The notes below the pieces were generated by a model, which was not told where the DNA came from, did not search any database, and saw only the letters and a program-made list of their open reading frames with translations. A stretch of DNA of 6,365 bases from an uncultured Roseovarius sp. (GTDB lineage: Bacteria > Pseudomonadota > Alphaproteobacteria > Rhodobacterales > Rhodobacteraceae): contig CAJXKX010000130.1 of the NCBI GenBank assembly GCA_913055965.1, positions 1-6,365 on the forward strand, read 5' to 3'. Shown here piece after piece: positions 5,791 to 6,365 of the stretch. The number at the start of each line of letters is the position of its first letter. The stretch's first letter is position 1. The position numbers were made by a program, and so were the translations under genes.

Positions 5791-6365
5791 GCACGCGCCG
5801 CACCCTGCCGCCCACGGCCTCGGTCGCGCATGAGACCGATGGTGCCAAGCTGCACGCGCCCTCGGCGGAACGCAACGCGGGGCCGATCTCCGGGGCGCTG
5901 CAAGAGATCGCGCCCGAGACGGGCCGCGCGCTGGAGATCGCGAGCGGGACCGGGCAGCACGCAGTGGCCTTCGCCCGCGCCATGCCGGGCCTCTCCTGGC
6001 ACCCCACCGAGATCGACGCCGCGCGCCGCGCCAGCATCGACGCCTATGTGGCCGAGGCGGCGCTGCCCAACCTCGCGCCGTCCCGCAGCCTCGATGCGAC
6101 CGCGCCGGGATGGGGGGCGGATCACGCCGGGCAGGACATGGTCGTGCTGGTCAACCTTTTGCATCTCGTCAGCACGCAAGAGGCCCGCACCGTGGTGCAG
6201 GAGGCCGCGCAGGCGCTCGCGCCCGGCGGATGGCTGGCCATCTACGGGCCGTTCCTGCGCGACGGTCAGGCCACATCGGAGGGCGACGCCCGATTCGATG
6301 CCAGCCTGCGCGCGCAGGATCCGGAAATCGGCTACAAGGACGTGGCCGCGGTCGAGGACTGGCTC
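5787..6365 (+). CDS. DUF938-family SAM-dependent methyltransferase (3' end outside window)
   Basis: The first 193 residues of a class I methyltransferase-like protein are present; no stop occurs before the window ends. APSAERNAGPI (24-34) is the conserved opening of the DUF938 family (PF06080). SAM motif I is LEIASGTGQHAVAFA (49-63). WHPTEID (71-77) is the post-I block, and VNLLHL (122-127) replaces the family's usual N-x-x-H-I. ALAPGGWLAIYGPF (143-156) and FDASLRAQDPEIGYKD near the end are also family hallmarks. At about 200 residues for the family, only a short C-terminal piece should be missing. The substrate of DUF938 proteins is not known to me. The ATG overlaps the reductase stop by 4 nt, so the two are translated together, but this does not reveal a shared pathway. 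Confidence 0.88.
   Translation, partial: MSTRRTLPPTASVAHETDGAKLHAPSAERNAGPISGALQEIAPETGRALEIASGTGQHAVAFARAMPGLSWHPTEIDAARRASIDAYVAEAALPNLAPSRSLDATAPGWGADHAGQDMVVLVNLLHLVSTQEARTVVQEAAQALAPGGWLAIYGPFLRDGQATSEGDARFDASLRAQDPEIGYKDVAAVEDWL

Noticed and set aside
1..6365. Search for a defence, mobile or otherwise undescribed system
   Set aside because: All complete genes fall into known families with intact motifs, spacing is tight, and no repeats, integrase, transposase or composition shift is visible.

Overview
This is an ordinary high-GC (about two-thirds G+C by eye) chromosomal segment of an alphaproteobacterium, most likely a member of the Rhodobacteraceae. The reasons are the GC-rich codon use, a short-form phosphatidylserine decarboxylase, and a methyltransferase of the Rhodobacter PmtA type beside phospholipid genes. 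I see no mobile element, CRISPR array, tRNA or rRNA. Coding density is high, and no gene-free stretch reaches 300 bases.

Layout. (1) Bases 2-1614, plus strand: the end of an ABC transporter operon. It holds the C-terminal part of an inner-membrane permease and then a complete periplasmic BMP-family substrate-binding protein, a family that typically handles nucleosides or related compounds. (2) Bases 1615-1669: a short gap between convergent genes with a perfect 26-bp palindrome, probably a transcription end. (3) Bases 1670-2608, minus strand: an exported alpha/beta hydrolase with an intact Ser-Asp-His triad. (4) Bases 2700-4742, minus strand: a compact operon psd-pssA-pmtA (transcription order). 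It would carry CDP-diacylglycerol through phosphatidylserine and phosphatidylethanolamine to phosphatidylcholine. psd and pssA overlap by 4 nt, and pmtA follows after 22 nt. (5) Bases 4743-4851: a 109-nt divergent promoter region. (6) Bases 4852-6365, plus strand: an aldo/keto reductase overlapping by 4 nt a DUF938-type SAM-dependent methyltransferase that runs off the window.

How the genes work together. The clearest functional unit is the phospholipid operon: PssA makes phosphatidylserine, Psd decarboxylates it to phosphatidylethanolamine, and PmtA methylates that three times to phosphatidylcholine. The permease and BMP protein belong to one importer, whose ATPase and second permease should lie upstream of the window. 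The hydrolase and the reductase/DUF938 pair have no assignable pathway from context.

I found no convincing undescribed system. The points worth a second look are the contiguous phosphatidylcholine gene set, the perfect intergenic palindrome, and the translational coupling of the reductase to the DUF938 gene.
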